Source: Coffea arabica
Lineage: Eukaryota; Streptophyta; Magnoliopsida; Gentianales; Rubiaceae
Assembly: GCF_036785885.1 (NCBI RefSeq)
Contig: NC_092310.1
Coordinates: 8,060,001 to 8,124,000, forward strand
Length of the DNA: 64,000 bases
Reading direction: 5' to 3'
Made by a program: the position numbers and the translations under genes. The notes under the pieces are model-generated. The model ran no database searches and was not told the DNA's origin. It worked only from the letters and a program-made list of their open reading frames with translations. This document shows, piece after piece, positions 10,619 through 23,866 of the stretch. Position 1 is the stretch's first letter; each line of letters starts with the position of its first letter.

Positions 10619-13254
10619 AGTATCATGATTCTTTAGAGGGATCTCTTGTACGCATGCTGCGGATCATGATAAGGCATGCATATCTTAGCTAAACTATGCA
10701 ATCATTTTCTCTCTTCATATGCATTATTACTAGTACTTCATTAACCTTCCAGTATTTGAATACCAGACATCAATTTCCCTTCAAATCAAGAGAATCCTTC
10801 AGTACAAGTAAATTATATTTGGCCGTAATAAGCCCCACTAATTCTAGTCCATTAATGGTGACGCGAACTCTTTTCAACTATATTTCGTACTAAAAATGGG
10901 TCTACAAAAGGATTCAAAACTAAATACATTTATGTACCATTCTTAATTTTTGAGTCCAAGCAGGGAGTAAAATGAAATAATCATATCCACTTTGGGCTGG
11001 TCTGCTGTCGTAGGACACTCAGACATTAGTGCAGACGCCGGGCCGATGGACGAGTGGCTGCATACGCACGAGTGCTCAATAGACGAATAATTCAATGCTA
11101 CGACGAAGTAAATTTCCTATATCGATCAAATGTTGAATTATATCAGGCTATGTAACTCCAATTACGACATTACCAATTACTGGAGCACAGAAGTGCGCAC
11201 GCTACAAGAAGTGGGTAACAAAAGGATTTGTTAGACAATCCTGTCAACCTTATGATCATCTCGACCATCTATCATCTTCCCCCTCAAACCGACGGAGAGC
11301 AGGTGAAACAATTTATTAGTTCTGATCTTTAAAATCTTGCGAGCTTGCTAGTCTTGACTCTTGAGCAAGTTGATCTTAGTCATCAACTCAATTATTTGCA
11401 AACCTGTGCTGAACCAGGACAGATGATGCTATAGATGTACATTATGGAAAACAAAAAAAGTGCCTAAAATCCGGTGGAGTTATAGATATAATTGAGTAGA
11501 CTTTGATTAGTGTATATCCCAAGAAAAGGGAGGGGGGTAAGGGGTTGTACATGATATATCAGATGTTATGGCTACGATTGCCCGTTTTCCACTGAATTAG
11601 TAAATACTTGCATAAACTGTAACTTAAACTCACCTTCCCTGCGTCAAATTCTTTGCACGAGCTGCTCTAGGTTACCAACATGATTTGTGATAACATCTCA
11701 TAGAATTTAATAAACCATATGGGTCATAATTAGAGGCAATCATGACTAAAGACAAGCCAAGATATTGCGTGGCTCTCCTTTCTTTCAACGAAGGGACAGT
11801 GAAAACAACAGAAGCGAGCTGGTGGATGAAGAACACCCTTTACAATTTTAGCCATTTAAGCACATGAGATTAGTCCGTTACCACCTTGCTGGTAAAACTG
11901 ACATGACTGCAAAGTACTGCTAAAGCCTGCTGTGGAACAACAGCTTGATATAATTACTTCAATTCCGTTGCATGGAGACTTTTCACCACTCATGAATTAC
12001 CATCAAATTATGAAATCATAAAGTATAGACAACATGCCTAGCCTATGTGTTCCCCCATATATGTTGTAATATTGTTTATATATCTTCTAATATATGTTGT
12101 AATATATCTTCATGTAACAAAATGCAAATAATAATAGAAATTTATGCATAAATATATGCTTTATCTGTAGATTGAGTAGACGTGGTTTCACCATCGAAGA
12201 AACAGTCCTACAATGCTGAGATTGGTTGGTTTAATAGACACATATAAAGGTCGGAAGTTTATGTAATCATAAATGTCTAGAAGACCAAACGAATAATAAT
12301 TAACCATACCACCATAAAGGTCGGAAGTTTATGTAATCATAAATGTCTAGAAGACCAAACGAATAATAATTAACCATACCACCATAATACCTGTCACTGA
12401 ATCAGTTGGATCAGAGGCTCACTTTAATTTTATTCGGTCCAAGGTGGCTATATCCAAAAAAGAAAGAAAAAGAAAATAATTATCATGCGTTCTTCTAGAA
12501 TACCAAGGTATACTACAGTTAATTAAGTATTTTTATCTTGACATAGCTGTATGAGATGAAACAGGTAAAATGACAGAAAGGAAATTAGAAAAATATAGAA
12601 GATAAGTGGTCTAAACAGTCTAAATCACAATTGAAAAATTGATTTGCCAGTTTCTTGCACCGTCTACCATTTGTAAGGTCATACTCAGAAGTGCATGAAT
12701 AGTTACAGGTAATAAAACTGTGTTATCAATAAACTTTTTTCAGCTGTATCATCGAGAAAATTACTTTTTATATCTATATGCTTTTTTTTCCAACATAATA
12801 TTCCCTTTTTTATACCTCACAATAGGAGGGCAGAATGTCCTAATCATGTCATCAAGTAAAGTTAGTGCCCGAAACTATAAAATTCTTATCTTTTTTTTTT
12901 ATCAATATGATTAACGTTACTTAGTGCAAAAAAAAAATTAGTATGATTTGAATTGTTATATCGGCAGATTTATTATGATTGATGGACACTGAATATGTTC
13001 ATATTTGCAGTAGTTGATGAATATTATTATATTGTAGTAAAAGTATGTAAAGAAGTTTTTGAAAATTGGCATGGTAGTTGAACAATTAGAATACATTAAT
13101 TTTCTAAAAGTAATATTCATGAATATATAGGAATATTGCTAAACTTTCTGCTTGAGTTATTCCTACTTGTACAAATTCAAAACTAGTAAAAAAAATGTGC
13201 TAAGGCATGGGCTAATTACTAGTTAAAATACAAGAAATTCATAAGGAATGTTTC
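10619..13254. other. Intergenic region, no gene seen
   Basis: The region is AT-rich with no recognisable coding or transposon motif, apart from a 70-bp tandem duplication at 12244-12387. The first few hundred bases probably include the dioxygenase 3' UTR. Confidence 0.5.
12244..12387. repeat. Two-copy tandem repeat, 70-bp unit
   Basis: The unit starts ATAAAGGTCGGAAGTTTATG. It occurs at 12244 and again at 12314 with no difference that I can see, so the duplication is recent or an assembly artefact. Confidence 0.95.
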
Positions 13255-16200
13255 TGTGAGAACCCGAGAAAATTATGTGTATACCTTAAAATTATTTTTA
13301 TTTTATTTAATTTGATATTAGAAAAATTATACATAACAAATAAACGGTTACCTTAAATGCCTAATTGAACCCCCATAAATTGAGAAGTTAGAAAAAAATA
13401 AATAAATTCAACAAGTACATGTCTAATAAGCTTTTCTTAAAGCTAAATGTGTCAAAATCAATGTAAGAAATTTTTAAGGTAAATGCAAATTAGAACACAC
13501 AAAATTTTGAATCAATGTATGAGACAATAAAATTACGGACTCTTGGCAAACAAATAAACTAAAATTAAAAAGACCAAACCAACCTTAGACCTTTGGTTAA
13601 TCTTCCATGCAGCCAAGAAACCAACTAACGGTACTACATAATCAAACTGAAAGAAGCATAAAACTTGAATAAATTGGAACGGAATGGAAGCTACTTAAGC
13701 GGTGGAAAAAAATAGGAGCTGGCCTTTAGCTTAGGGCGGTGAATAACACCTCAATGACAGCTGCCATTTGTTTGCTACATGAAATGATGACCAAAGGGGA
13801 AAAGGGGACAGCGGTGAAATTGTATGGGCGGTGGCCGAGTGAAGAAATACATTTCATTTCCCTTCTTACCGACCAAGTACTAAGAGCGAGACCGGGAGAG
13901 AGAACTCTGCATTTTTTCCTTAGGCAGCAACAACCGAGAGAGAAAACAGAGCATCCGAATAGCTTTCCCATTTCTGCCTTCTATAACCGACCAAAACTGA
14001 GAGCTAAAGTGAAGGATAGGAAGAGAAACTTTGTTAGTTTCTTCACTGATTAGCTTCAACCGAGAGAAAAAGTGAAAGCTGCTGCAATTTTAGGAGAAAC
14101 CGAAGCTACGAGCAGGAGCAATCTGCCGTCATTAAAATTTAACGGAGAAGGTAAGAATCTTGTAACCACCTTTTTATTTCTTGAATATAACTGAAAATAT
14201 AGGATGCATGTTAGTTTTAGCAAGGAATAATGAGTTTCAACCGAAGGAAAATCTGTTAGAGAGGGAAAACTTTGGAACTGGACTGAAGTGCAGGAACGGG
14301 AGTTTATTATCTAATGTTGCAGCCTGTAATTAGTGTAAAATTGGAAACTAATGTGAGAAATGCATGAACTATGGTTATCTCAGGTTTATAAGGGGTTTAG
14401 TTGAAGAAACTATGGGAAAAGTTAGATTTTTGGATTGAAACCGAGGGAAGTTATCTGCTGGAAATTTTTCCAGGCTAACCGAGAAGGGGAAAAATGGACA
14501 GATTTCTAGCTGTCTTCATGATTTTGGCCTTGAGTTTCTATGTTAAACTGTAATATATATTATATATTAGCTTGGTCTGAACATGCATGGAAGATTGATA
14601 TACAAGTAAAAACACTTTGAAGAGCTTCATGTTGTATAATTAGCCGCTGCACGCGTTTCCTTCAATTTGGCCGAGTAGAAGGCCTGGTTCAGCTATGGTT
14701 TCGGCTCCTTGACTGTTCCCTGCAAAACCTTAGCTTCTAAAGCTGACTTACAGAGTTGAAACCTGTACTAATGCCTCTAAACTTTAACCAGAAAAAAAAA
14801 AACAGGAATGAGTAGGAACTAAACTGAGTGATGAAGGGGGGAACAAGTTCACTGATTGTAGGATGTCGGCCGAGAGAATGAAGCAGAATGTGCTTCTGTC
14901 CGGCCATTTTTGACCCTGAAAATGCAAGAACTGGGTATAGATATCTTCATAAGAAATGTAGGTCTATATCTTAGCTTCGAAACGCTATGAAATTTGCATC
15001 AATCCGATAAGTGTAGCTCTAGTTATGATCGTAATACCGGAGGATGGCAAAGCTGCCTTTCTCGTTGCCTTTCATTTTGTTTCCGAATGCACTTTGCTAA
15101 GATGCTAGCCGTGAGGAACTAGTTTTAACCAGCATTTCTTCTAATTTCCAACCTGTAAGCTTTCATAAATGATAGCTACGATTGTTCTGAGAATTAACGG
15201 CTATACCTAGTTCCATGAGGAGAGTTAAACTAAGACAATTGAGTGAAAAACTCACGATAGTTATATACGTAAAGTGGCCTCTAATTATTTAATATTATCT
15301 TCACAAATATTTTAAAGACTATAAAATTTGAGTGACTGGTGTAGTGGAATAAAATCTAATTACCAAATAACCTAGGGATTCATTAATTAAAAAGGGACCA
15401 ATGAAGTACTTCTAAGCCTTAATTCTAGAATCTTGAGTGGAAAATGATTTAATTCTAAAATAAATATGTTATAAATTATTAACTCAGAAAATACGTATGT
15501 ATCTTGATTTAAGATAATAAAGTCAAGGAGTTTCGAACTAAATTGGAAAATAAATATTGAGGAATAAATATCGCGTATATTTTGCATTTAGGGTCAAACT
15601 TGATTTTAATAGTTTAAACAATAAAATAGAATAAATATTGAATATGTTATAGTTATATTTAAAGCCAAACCTAATTCAAATGATTTAAATAATAGGTAGA
15701 TAGCAACAAATTGTAGATTTACCTTGGAATTATATAATTATCTCAGGAACTAGCTGCGAGCCAAGAAACAGACTCGAAGCTCGAGTTACTTGAATAATTG
15801 GTGAGTGTTTTCCGAATTTATGTGTTAAACTGCTTATGTGTACCTAAGTGCAATTATATGGCAAATGTGTTTATTATGAAATATTGCTAAGTGATTTACT
15901 TGAATAATTGGTGAGTGTTTTCCGAATTTATGTGTTAAACTGCTTATGTGTACTTAAGTGCAATTATATGGCAAATGTGTTTATTATGAAATATTGCTAA
16001 GTGATTCATTGTGAAGTGTTTTCAATTGTCCCTCGCCTTCTAAGTTGAGGGTGTACTTTATCGCACTCGTCTTAGTTGAGTTTGAAGGTCGATAATTGAT
16101 CGAGTGATATTGTAAGTGTGCATGACTGTAAGCCGTGTGTGTATTTTATCACACCGGCTGAACTGGGCCCCAAAACCCTCTGTTCAACGGACTATTCGAG

Positions 16201-16924
16201 CCAGCAAAGGGCTTGGTCGGGTAGGACGGTAGCTTTGGGTAAGTGTTTCGGTATGCTCGAGTATTACCATGGTGTAGCAGATTACTGATATTGATATGGC
16301 CATCCAAGTGAGGGAAGTGTTTATTGTTTTGGAGGTTATAAGGAGGAGTTCGGCGGAGTGTGTAGTGCATTGAAGTGACTCTAATGCGAGCACCGTATCC
16401 TTTTAAAAGTGATTGTTTAGTGAAGTGTTTCCTCAATTGTTTAATGAAAGTGATTGTACAGTGAAATTTGCACTACTTGCTTAATTGTACTGATTTAAGT
16501 GTTTATTAAATGTTACTTGCTCGGCAAACCTCACTGGGATTTAGCTCAACCTTTTAGCTTTGTTTTCCTTACAGGAGTTGGAGATTGAAAAGTGATTGGA
16601 TGGAATTGGAAAGTTATTTTGGAAAGATCCATCACTATGTGTATATATTGGAGTCACGTTTTCTTTTGTATTTTAAGATGGTTGAATCTTCTGTTTTGAG
16701 TTGATGCAATATTAAGAATGGATGTTTAGAACGTGTATTTTGTTTCTTTTAGTGGACAAACCTATGTTTCCAGTTGATTGGAGTTGTATTTAAGAGTGAA
16801 TGTTCAGTTGTTCAATGATAATGTTATCTCTGAAGTTAATGTAAGTGAGTGAGTCCTGGCGAGAGTCAGGCAGGCGATCCGCTAACTTCTAGGGTAGACC
16901 CTAGGAGCAGGTGGGGTCGTCACA
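13255..16924 (+). mobile_element. Solo LTR of a large gypsy-type element (copy 1)
   Basis: The element runs from TGTGAGAACCCG at 13255 to GTCGTCACA at 16924. It is flanked by a perfect 5-bp target duplication, GTTTC, at 13250-13254 and 16925-16929. The last part, with TCCTGGCGAGAG, CCGCTAAC and AGGTGGGGTCGTCACA, closely matches the end of the solo LTR at 23867-26654. No primer site or coding region is present. The size and the TGTGAGA...GTCACA ends suggest a Del/Tekay-like chromovirus LTR. At 3.67 kb it is longer than its relative, partly because of an internal 110-bp duplication. Short open frames inside it show no homology I recognise. Confidence 0.85.
15787..16006. repeat. Tandem duplication, 110-bp unit, inside solo LTR copy 1
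   Basis: The unit beginning TACTTGAATAATTGGTGAGT occurs at 15787-15896 and 15897-16006 with essentially one base changed. Confidence 0.95.
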
Positions 16925-16929
16925 GTTTC

Positions 16930-18030
16930 TTACTATAACCTTTGGTCTATTTTACTAACCTTTCATTCCTTACCAAGAATATTGTCCTCCCAAGTTTTTT
17001 ACATAACTAAGCAAGTTTTCAAGCCTTACAGCCTAAGTCTGATGACTTGATAAAATTTTATCAACAAAAATTAAGCAATGTTCCTTCTTTTCCACCGAGA
17101 CGCTCCTTAAAAAAGGTCTAAACCATTGCAAGCAACATTTTTGTGACCTTTTATAGTTTAAGACATTAAGAAGTACTAAGTATGATTGGAGAGAAGGTGC
17201 ATTAGTTTAAATATAATTTTGAAACATTAATCGCAGTTAAAAGTTCAAATTTAGTAAAAGCTTATCAATATCAATATTTGTAAACTGTTTGTCTTAGTAT
17301 TTCTGGATTATTCTTGCCATTCTATTTTCATTTTTTTCTCGATCAATATTTTATATCTGTGTGTGTATGTGAACTTAATCATCAATTAATCTTTTGTCTT
17401 CTCATTAACTTTTATTTTATCCTTAAAACAAAATGCTATGATATATATATATATATAATAAACTATAATCATCATAAATTGATAATATCACAATATGAGA
17501 TAATCAACAACAAAATTCAATTATAAGGGCATAAAGGGGATAATAAAAATTAATTCACAAGGATGGTTATTTTAAAAAACATCAAGACCCATCCTACTTA
17601 TATAAAGCGTAATAGATTTATAAGAGCAATAGATTATAGATTGATCAAAAGCCAAGCGAATGAGCGGTGTTGGGCTTGTTCAATGGGACTATCTCAGAGG
17701 TTGAGAAAGTTTAAATGTCATGGTTGAAGGGTCTGCAAACACACCTGCAGGCCCATGCCCATCTCATCTATCCTGTACTAGCTGAGATTGGTTTCAATGT
17801 TGCTTGACTATATGGTGGATATTTAACTTGGTTGTTCTCTACATTTTATCAATGTTTCAATTACTCAATCAAATCAAAGACTGATTGTGGATGTCGAGGT
17901 AGAAAGTTTTTGGATGGTTGTTTGGTTATCATCCATAAGAGCTGAAATGTATAGTTTGATTACAGTACATGAGTTCCACGCTCTCTAGGGCTCTGCTTGG
18001 ACTGTCCAATTTGCCAACAACTAGTTTTAT
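16930..18030. other. Intergenic region, no gene seen
   Basis: This is AT-rich sequence with a short (AT)n run at about 17441-17457. No coding similarity is recognised. Confidence 0.5.
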
Positions 18031-18300
18031 TTTTAAAATCAACACTAACAAATTCCAAAATGCTCTAAAAATATATAATTTCAAATACACCTAACAAAAA
18101 TAAATAAATAAATAAATAAATAGTCTACCATCTCTTCCTTCTCCCACCTACCACCCACCATCACCACCTCCCCTCCTCCACCACCATCATCACCCCTCTC
18201 CCCCCTCTCCTTCCTCTTCCTTCCTTTCCCTCCTTACCTTCCTCCTTCGTCCCTTCCTTTCTATCCACTCCCTCTTTTTTCTTCCCCTTCACTCCTTAGG
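18030..18300 (+). mobile_element. GA/CT-rich foldback-type MITE, copy C (partial)
   Basis: AT-rich sequence leads into a long pyrimidine tract with CACCCACCATCACCACCTCC. This is the same arrangement and orientation as the middle of copy B near 7118. Similarity is by composition and short motifs, so the boundaries are uncertain. Confidence 0.4.
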
Positions 18301-18571
18301 GGTATGCATTAATTGAATCGAAAACTGTAACTCAGAAGTTTGAAATCGAAATTTTTAGTAATTTGGACATTGGAATTTTTCAACAATGTCACATTCAAAT
18401 TCACCAATTTCGAACTTAATATCATTTTGAATTAATTTCAGAATTCGGTAAACTACCAAATTTGCCGAATTTGACTTGGAGATTCCATGAACCGCTTTAT
18501 TTGTTTATTTCGTAGAAACAATGTTCAAACTTCAAAACCTGTAAGTGTAGGATGTTGATTGCTGGACGAGA

Positions 18572-20438
18572 AGATAGAAACTAAACTAAACTATTTTATT
18601 TCTTAATTATGTTAGTTTCTTGTTTTGGTTCCTATTTGTTTAGTTTCCATATTAGATTAGGAAATCTCAAGTTAGTTCCAAATAAGTTTTGTTGCAGTTG
18701 TGTTTGTTTAGAAAACTTTGCAGCCTATGAATACTATTACTATAGTAGATTGTTATTTGAAGAGTTGAGTTGAGTTTTAAAGAGTTGAGTTAAGTCAAGT
18801 CGTGAGATAGAGGGAAAGCCTCTAAGAATTGGTATTTGTGAGTTATTGTAAGTGAAAGGCTATGACTTAATATTGTTACTATTGAATTTTGAATTAAAAA
18901 AGGGTTGTTGAGTATTTGTTGTATGTTTATTCTCCTCCTCCTTCCACATATTTTTATGTGTTAAAATTGCTTCCGCCATGCGTATGTTTTTCTTATTGCC
19001 AACAAGTGGTATCAGACTTCTGGATTTTGATCCTGAGATTTATTTGTGAAATTAAATTATGGATCCATATTATTTTCAATGTTGTGCTATTTTTATCTTT
19101 GATGGTAAAAACGAATTTCAAGTTTAGGTTATGATGATGAAAATGTTTTCTTGAGCTATTGGAATTTGGGATATATCCAAACAGGATTTAGTAAACCTAC
19201 AAAAGATATGAAATTATTGAGCAATGTAATTAAAGAGTTAGAGAGAAATAAACATTCAGAATGTAAGGCATTCCATTATCTTAGTACAAAAGTTAAGCTG
19301 CATGTAGTTAAAAAATTCATACATGCAAAGACGGCAAATGGGGCTTGGAAAATTTTGATGAATTCTTATTATGGCCATGGTGCAGAAGAAATTTTGTGAC
19401 GAGAAAGAAGAAAAAAAGTTTTTGGATGAGGTAGAGAAAGAAGAAATTGTAGAAATTGTGAGTGCACATGAAGTTGAAGAATTTGTGATTTAAAAGAAAG
19501 TTTCACATGTGGTTGAAAAAGAAAGTAAAATCACTAGTGAGAAATTCTTGATTTTGTTGGAATTGATGAATTTTTGAAGAGAAAAATCAACTAGTGGAGT
19601 TGACTGATATCAATTATGGAGTGGATGATTTAATTGATGATTTTCACATTGTTTTAATGGATGGGATTGTACAAATGGACAAATTAAAGCAAAAAAAATG
19701 GCGATGTTGAAATCTTTGGCAGTAATGTATGATTTTGCATTGTTGGGAAATTGTGTTGGTAATGTGGATGAATTAAATTATAGAGCGTGCAACCAAGTAT
19801 TGGTAAACATGTTTGAATTTTTTGACAAAGGAGAGCATGCAAAAAAATTGTTCGAGAAATACAAGTTCAATCCACTGACACGCTGACACGCGTGAAGATG
19901 CAGTTGAAGACCAATCATAAGTTAGAGTTGAATGTTGTGCTTACTGCGATTGAACTTTTCATAGAGATTCAAGATCGAGATGGCATTAGAGATGACCATA
20001 ATGAAGAGCTTAATTTAAGGGAGGTAATGATCGAAACTAAACCAAGCTATTTTATTTCCTAATTATTTTAGTTTCTTGTTTTGGTTCCTGTTTGTTTAGT
20101 TTCCATATTAGATTAAAAAATCTCAAGTCAAGTCCAAATGAGTTTTGGCTTGTAATTCTGTTTATTTAGGAAGCTTTGCATTCTATATATACAACTAGTG
20201 TAGTAAATTATTATTTGAAAAGTTGAGTTGAGTCAAGTCATTAGATAGAGGAAAAGCCCTAAAAATTGTTATTTGTAAGTTATCGTAAGCGAAGGACTAC
20301 AAATTGATATTATTATTGTTGACTTTTGAATTAATAAATTGTTGAATATTTGTTGTGTATTTATGCTCCTCCTCTACCAATATATTTTCATAAATGTTAA
20401 AATTGCTTGGCTGTGTTCGCGTATTTTTAGTGCCAACA
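18572..20438 (+). mobile_element. Short non-autonomous copia-type LTR element with gag remnant
   Basis: The 5' LTR lies at 18572-19004 and the 3' LTR at 20028-20438; both end GCCAACA and are clearly similar. The primer site TGGTATCAGA at 19007-19016 matches initiator tRNA-Met. A purine tract (AAGGGAGG) at about 20017-20024 precedes the 3' LTR. Flanks CGAGA (18567-18571) and CAAGA (20439-20443) differ at one base. The 1.0-kb interior has only a broken gag and no protease, integrase or reverse transcriptase, so it must have depended on a full-length relative. The LTR family also gave the solo LTR at 7260-7677. Confidence 0.88.
19151..19886 (+). pseudogene. Copia gag remnant (UBN2-like)
   Basis: The first piece, 19151-19399, includes HAKTANGAWKILMNSYYGHG, the Ala-Trp-x-x-Leu motif of copia gag (UBN2). 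It is followed by a stop and then acidic, lysine- and glutamate-rich sequence in shifting frames. A second open piece lies at 19698-19886. No zinc knuckle is seen. It is not expected to make an active capsid protein. Confidence 0.65.
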
Positions 20439-20786
20439 CAAGATCACATTGCAGAATTGATAAACAAGCAACTATTTACTCAAAATCCACCAGATGCAAG
20501 CTAATAGATAATTAGAATTAGATATAGTCTAAGTTGAGTTTTAAATCTATGAGCCACAAGCATTTTCAATAGCAGAGGATCTCAATCCAATGGTTTTGGT
20601 GGCAAGGCATTCAGCAGTGTGTGGTTATTGCTGGTTTTGTGTTAGACTACAGTAAGAATACGACGTCCTATATGGAGTTTTTTGGCATTAGTCAGATAGG
20701 AAGAAGATGAGTTACTCAAATGTGTCCAAAATGTCGCTCATGAAATGATTTATGGCACATTTTACCCAATGAATAAATGTACAAAA
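20439..20786. other. Short intergenic stretch
   Basis: I see no gene. The motif GGCACATTTTACCCAATGAATAAAT just before the hAT element recurs in diverged form near 22100 (ACTTTACTCAATGAATAAAT), so the target was itself repetitive. Confidence 0.45.
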
Positions 20787-22038
20787 TAGTGGTGGCAATA
20801 TGGATAAATGGTTTATAATTGGTTTTGACTTAATGGATGGTGGATGAAATTTATCCAATCCATTTAGATCCATTTATTAAATGGATCTAAATGGATGGAT
20901 CTAAATGGATTAAATAAAAATCAATTATCCATTTATAATTCATTTAAATATATTGGTTACTTTTTTTTGTATTACCATTTCTTGTAATATGAAGATACTT
21001 TTTTATGTACTTGTAAATTTTAGGTGTTGAAAATGACAAAAATCAATAAATGACAAAAATAATTGGAACTAATCATGAAGATTGTTGTACAAATAGCCAT
21101 ATGGTAATTAATGGGGGATTAATGGGGACTGAATCACATCATAATCAAAGGAGGGAGGTCCATATAATTTATATTTTATATAATTTTATTTTAAACAAGG
21201 GATATAATAGACATTTTATACTAATAAATAATATATATATATATATATATATACGTGTGCGTGTGTGTATGAAGTTTGATTAAGTTCGACGAACTTTTAA
21301 ACTTCACATGCTAGGCTCAAACTAAATTCGTCAAGCAGTTCGAGCTGTTCAAACTCAAGTTTGAACTCCATGAACACGAGTACTACTAGTGTTTCGTTTT
21401 CTTTTTCTTGATAAACAAAAGTACTAATTAATACTATATAAGGGCTCTACAATTCCACGACGTGATATTTGTAAAACAACAATGTTGATTTCTGCTTCCC
21501 TTACGTTTTCATTTACGAATCAACGTTGCAACATTTTTGTTCCAACACAGGAGCAACGGTAAATCTGTTGCGCTAGAGTTAACTCTTCCATGACTGTCGA
21601 ATATGAGGATTGCCCTGTGATTTTCGTAGACTACGGCCTCTGCAAGGAACTCACAAAAGTGAAATGATGCCCACGTTGAACCACCACTAGAAAACACAAA
21701 CAGAAAATGAAAAAAATGTAGGCGAGAACATCTTTCAAGTTGGAGGAGCGATGTTGATAATTTTGAATCTGTACGCGTATGGATAAGGAAGAATGAAGAA
21801 AGATAAACAAACCTTTGATTTGGGGGATTAATGGGGACTGAAAGTCCTTTTCTTTTATTTGGTTTTAAGGAAATGGATATTTATGGTTTTTGTGGATAAT
21901 CCAAATAAATTCATTTAATTTAATAGTTTTATTTTGATGAGTCATTTAAAACCAACACTATAAATGGATAATCCAAATCCATTTAATTATGGATTATATG
22001 GATGGATAAATGGATCTCAATCCAAATTGTCACCTCTA
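20787..22038. mobile_element. Non-autonomous hAT element, 1.25 kb
   Basis: The ends TAGTGGTGGCAATATGGAT and (reverse complement) TAGAGGTGACAATTTGGAT are inverted repeats. A perfect 8-bp target duplication, GTACAAAA, lies at 20779-20786 and 22039-22046. Subterminal ATGGAT/ATCCAT repeats are typical of plant hAT elements. No transposase is present. The interior contains an (AT)n/(GT)n run near 21230-21270, a 21-bp direct repeat, and an unidentified minus-strand open stretch at 21697-21509. Confidence 0.92.
21509..21697 (-). other. Unidentified open stretch inside the hAT element
   Basis: The minus strand reads GGSTWASFHFCEFLAEAVVY and on through ILIFDSHGRV, without a stop for 62 residues. It may be a captured exon. 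I do not recognise the family. Confidence 0.25.
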
Positions 22039-22046
22039 GTACAAAA

Positions 22047-22911
22047 TGTCCAAAATTATAGGCATTTGGTTGTGTGTGCCTGTGGTTATTGATTGTCTGT
22101 GGCGCACTTTACTCAATGAATAAATACCCATTAGCGCTATACGTTTGAGTTGCCAAAGTCAACATTGTCAAATCCACCAATGTTTAAGAAAACTAGATAT
22201 GAGAACTACAAGTTGTATGTTTTCTCTAATTCTTTTTTCTGTTAGAAGATTTATCGTTTATTTCTCAAATCGCAACTTGCTCACAAATTTTCTAGAAATC
22301 ATTGTTCAGCTATAAGAAAAGTTGTTGCTGTTTGCAGGTACTCTTTGTTAGATGTAATTGCGCACAACAATTGTTCAGTTGGATTAGAGTGATATTGTCA
22401 TATCCCTAATTTACAAAATATTTCAATCATGAGGAATTTTGTAGGAATTCAACATTATATTTTTCTTTAAAAAAAGTTTGGATGGATTCATTTTGGTCAC
22501 CATTACAGGTAAGAACATGTTTCTGAAATCATAGCTCGCTCACAAGGATTCTTATAAATTGTCCATGGATACAGTTCTCATATCGATAATAAAATTTGAA
22601 CACACAACATTTTGTAAGGAATGTATCCATTTTTACCAATTGAGCCACCTTTTATTGGCAGAAATTCTACAATATATAAGATTATAAATTCCAGGATATA
22701 AAAGTGTACGTGGACATATTTCAATTATGAAAAAAAAAGGAATAAGTGATCTTATTCTATCAAGACTCGTCTCAGTCAAATATGCCTAAGAAATGAAAAA
22801 ATCCGTCTGGTTAGCTTCACTAGCTGGTAAATTTCCTAATTAGTATGAGCACATACAGGCCAGAGATGTGGTCAAACCAAATCAATGATGAAAACGACGT
22901 GCTCTAAGCAT
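22047..22911. other. Intergenic sequence upstream of the carboxypeptidase pseudogene
   Basis: No gene or complete mobile element is visible. The last part would hold the promoter of the former S28 gene. Confidence 0.45.
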
Positions 22912-22915
22912 ATAT

Positions 22916-22928
22916 CTCTATATAAATC
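22916..22928 (+). promoter_or_regulatory. TATA box of the former S28 peptidase gene
   Basis: CTCTATATAAATC lies about 85-95 bases upstream of the ATG at 23012. Confidence 0.55.
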
Positions 22929-23866
22929 CACATGTTGGAACTTGGAACATTACAAACTAAGAAAATACCCAAAATACCAATCATCGACCAGGAAACTCAA
23001 ATTCTTTGGCCATGGATTTTCTCCGCAACCTATTATCTCAACGGCTGCCTCCTCTTCTTCTTCTCCTATGGTTCTCGACTTCCATTTCATCAGTTATAGA
23101 CCATCCCCACAAAATACCGAGGCTCGGTCCAATACGGAGAACAAACCTTCGAGACCCTGAGAATGCTATAACTGAAGCTTCTCTTTCAGAAGATTTCAAG
23201 ACATTTTTTTGAGCAGACACTAGACCACTTCAATTATAACACACAAAGCTATACCAAATTCAACCAAAGTTATGTGATCAATTCAAAATTCTGGGTGGTG
23301 CCAGTTCGAACTCTTCAATCTTGGCATATCTTGGCGCCGAAGCTCCATTGGCTGAAGATCTAGAATCTATTGGTTTTCTTACTGATAATGCTCCATGGTT
23401 TAAGGCTATCCTTGTCTACATAGAGGTAAAGTACTATCATAACATCTTTCAAATCCTCTTTTTTAACTTGCTATATTATTAATAAACTATAGATAATAAA
23501 CTCAGGACTCTTGATTTTCCTTTTCAGCATAGGTTTTATGGAAAATCTATACCACTTGGATCAATGGAAAAAGCCATGAAAAATACGACTATACGGGGTT
23601 ATTTCAACTTGGCTCAAGCTTTAGCTAATTATTCAGAGATTTTACTGCATGTAAAAGACAAATTTTTTGCTCAAAGTTCTCCGGTTATCGTTGTTGGTGG
23701 ATCGTATGGAGGAAGTAAGTGCTAGTTTGCCAAGCAGTTTTTTTCTTTTGTTTTTTAGTATCCTGCATTTTCATGCTCCACCGCCCTGCCCCCCCTCCCC
23801 ACACCAAAACAAAAAAAAAAACTTCTTGGTGTTGAAAAGTTTCTGATTTCAACTTGGCAGTGCTCG

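Noticed and set aside
13739-14053. 104-codon open frame
   Set aside because: It lies inside a solo LTR bounded by a perfect target duplication and shows no family motif.
22885-23160. Open frame overlapping the first S28 exon
   Set aside because: It is a different frame of the same DNA; the signal peptide and family motifs lie in the frame starting at 23012.
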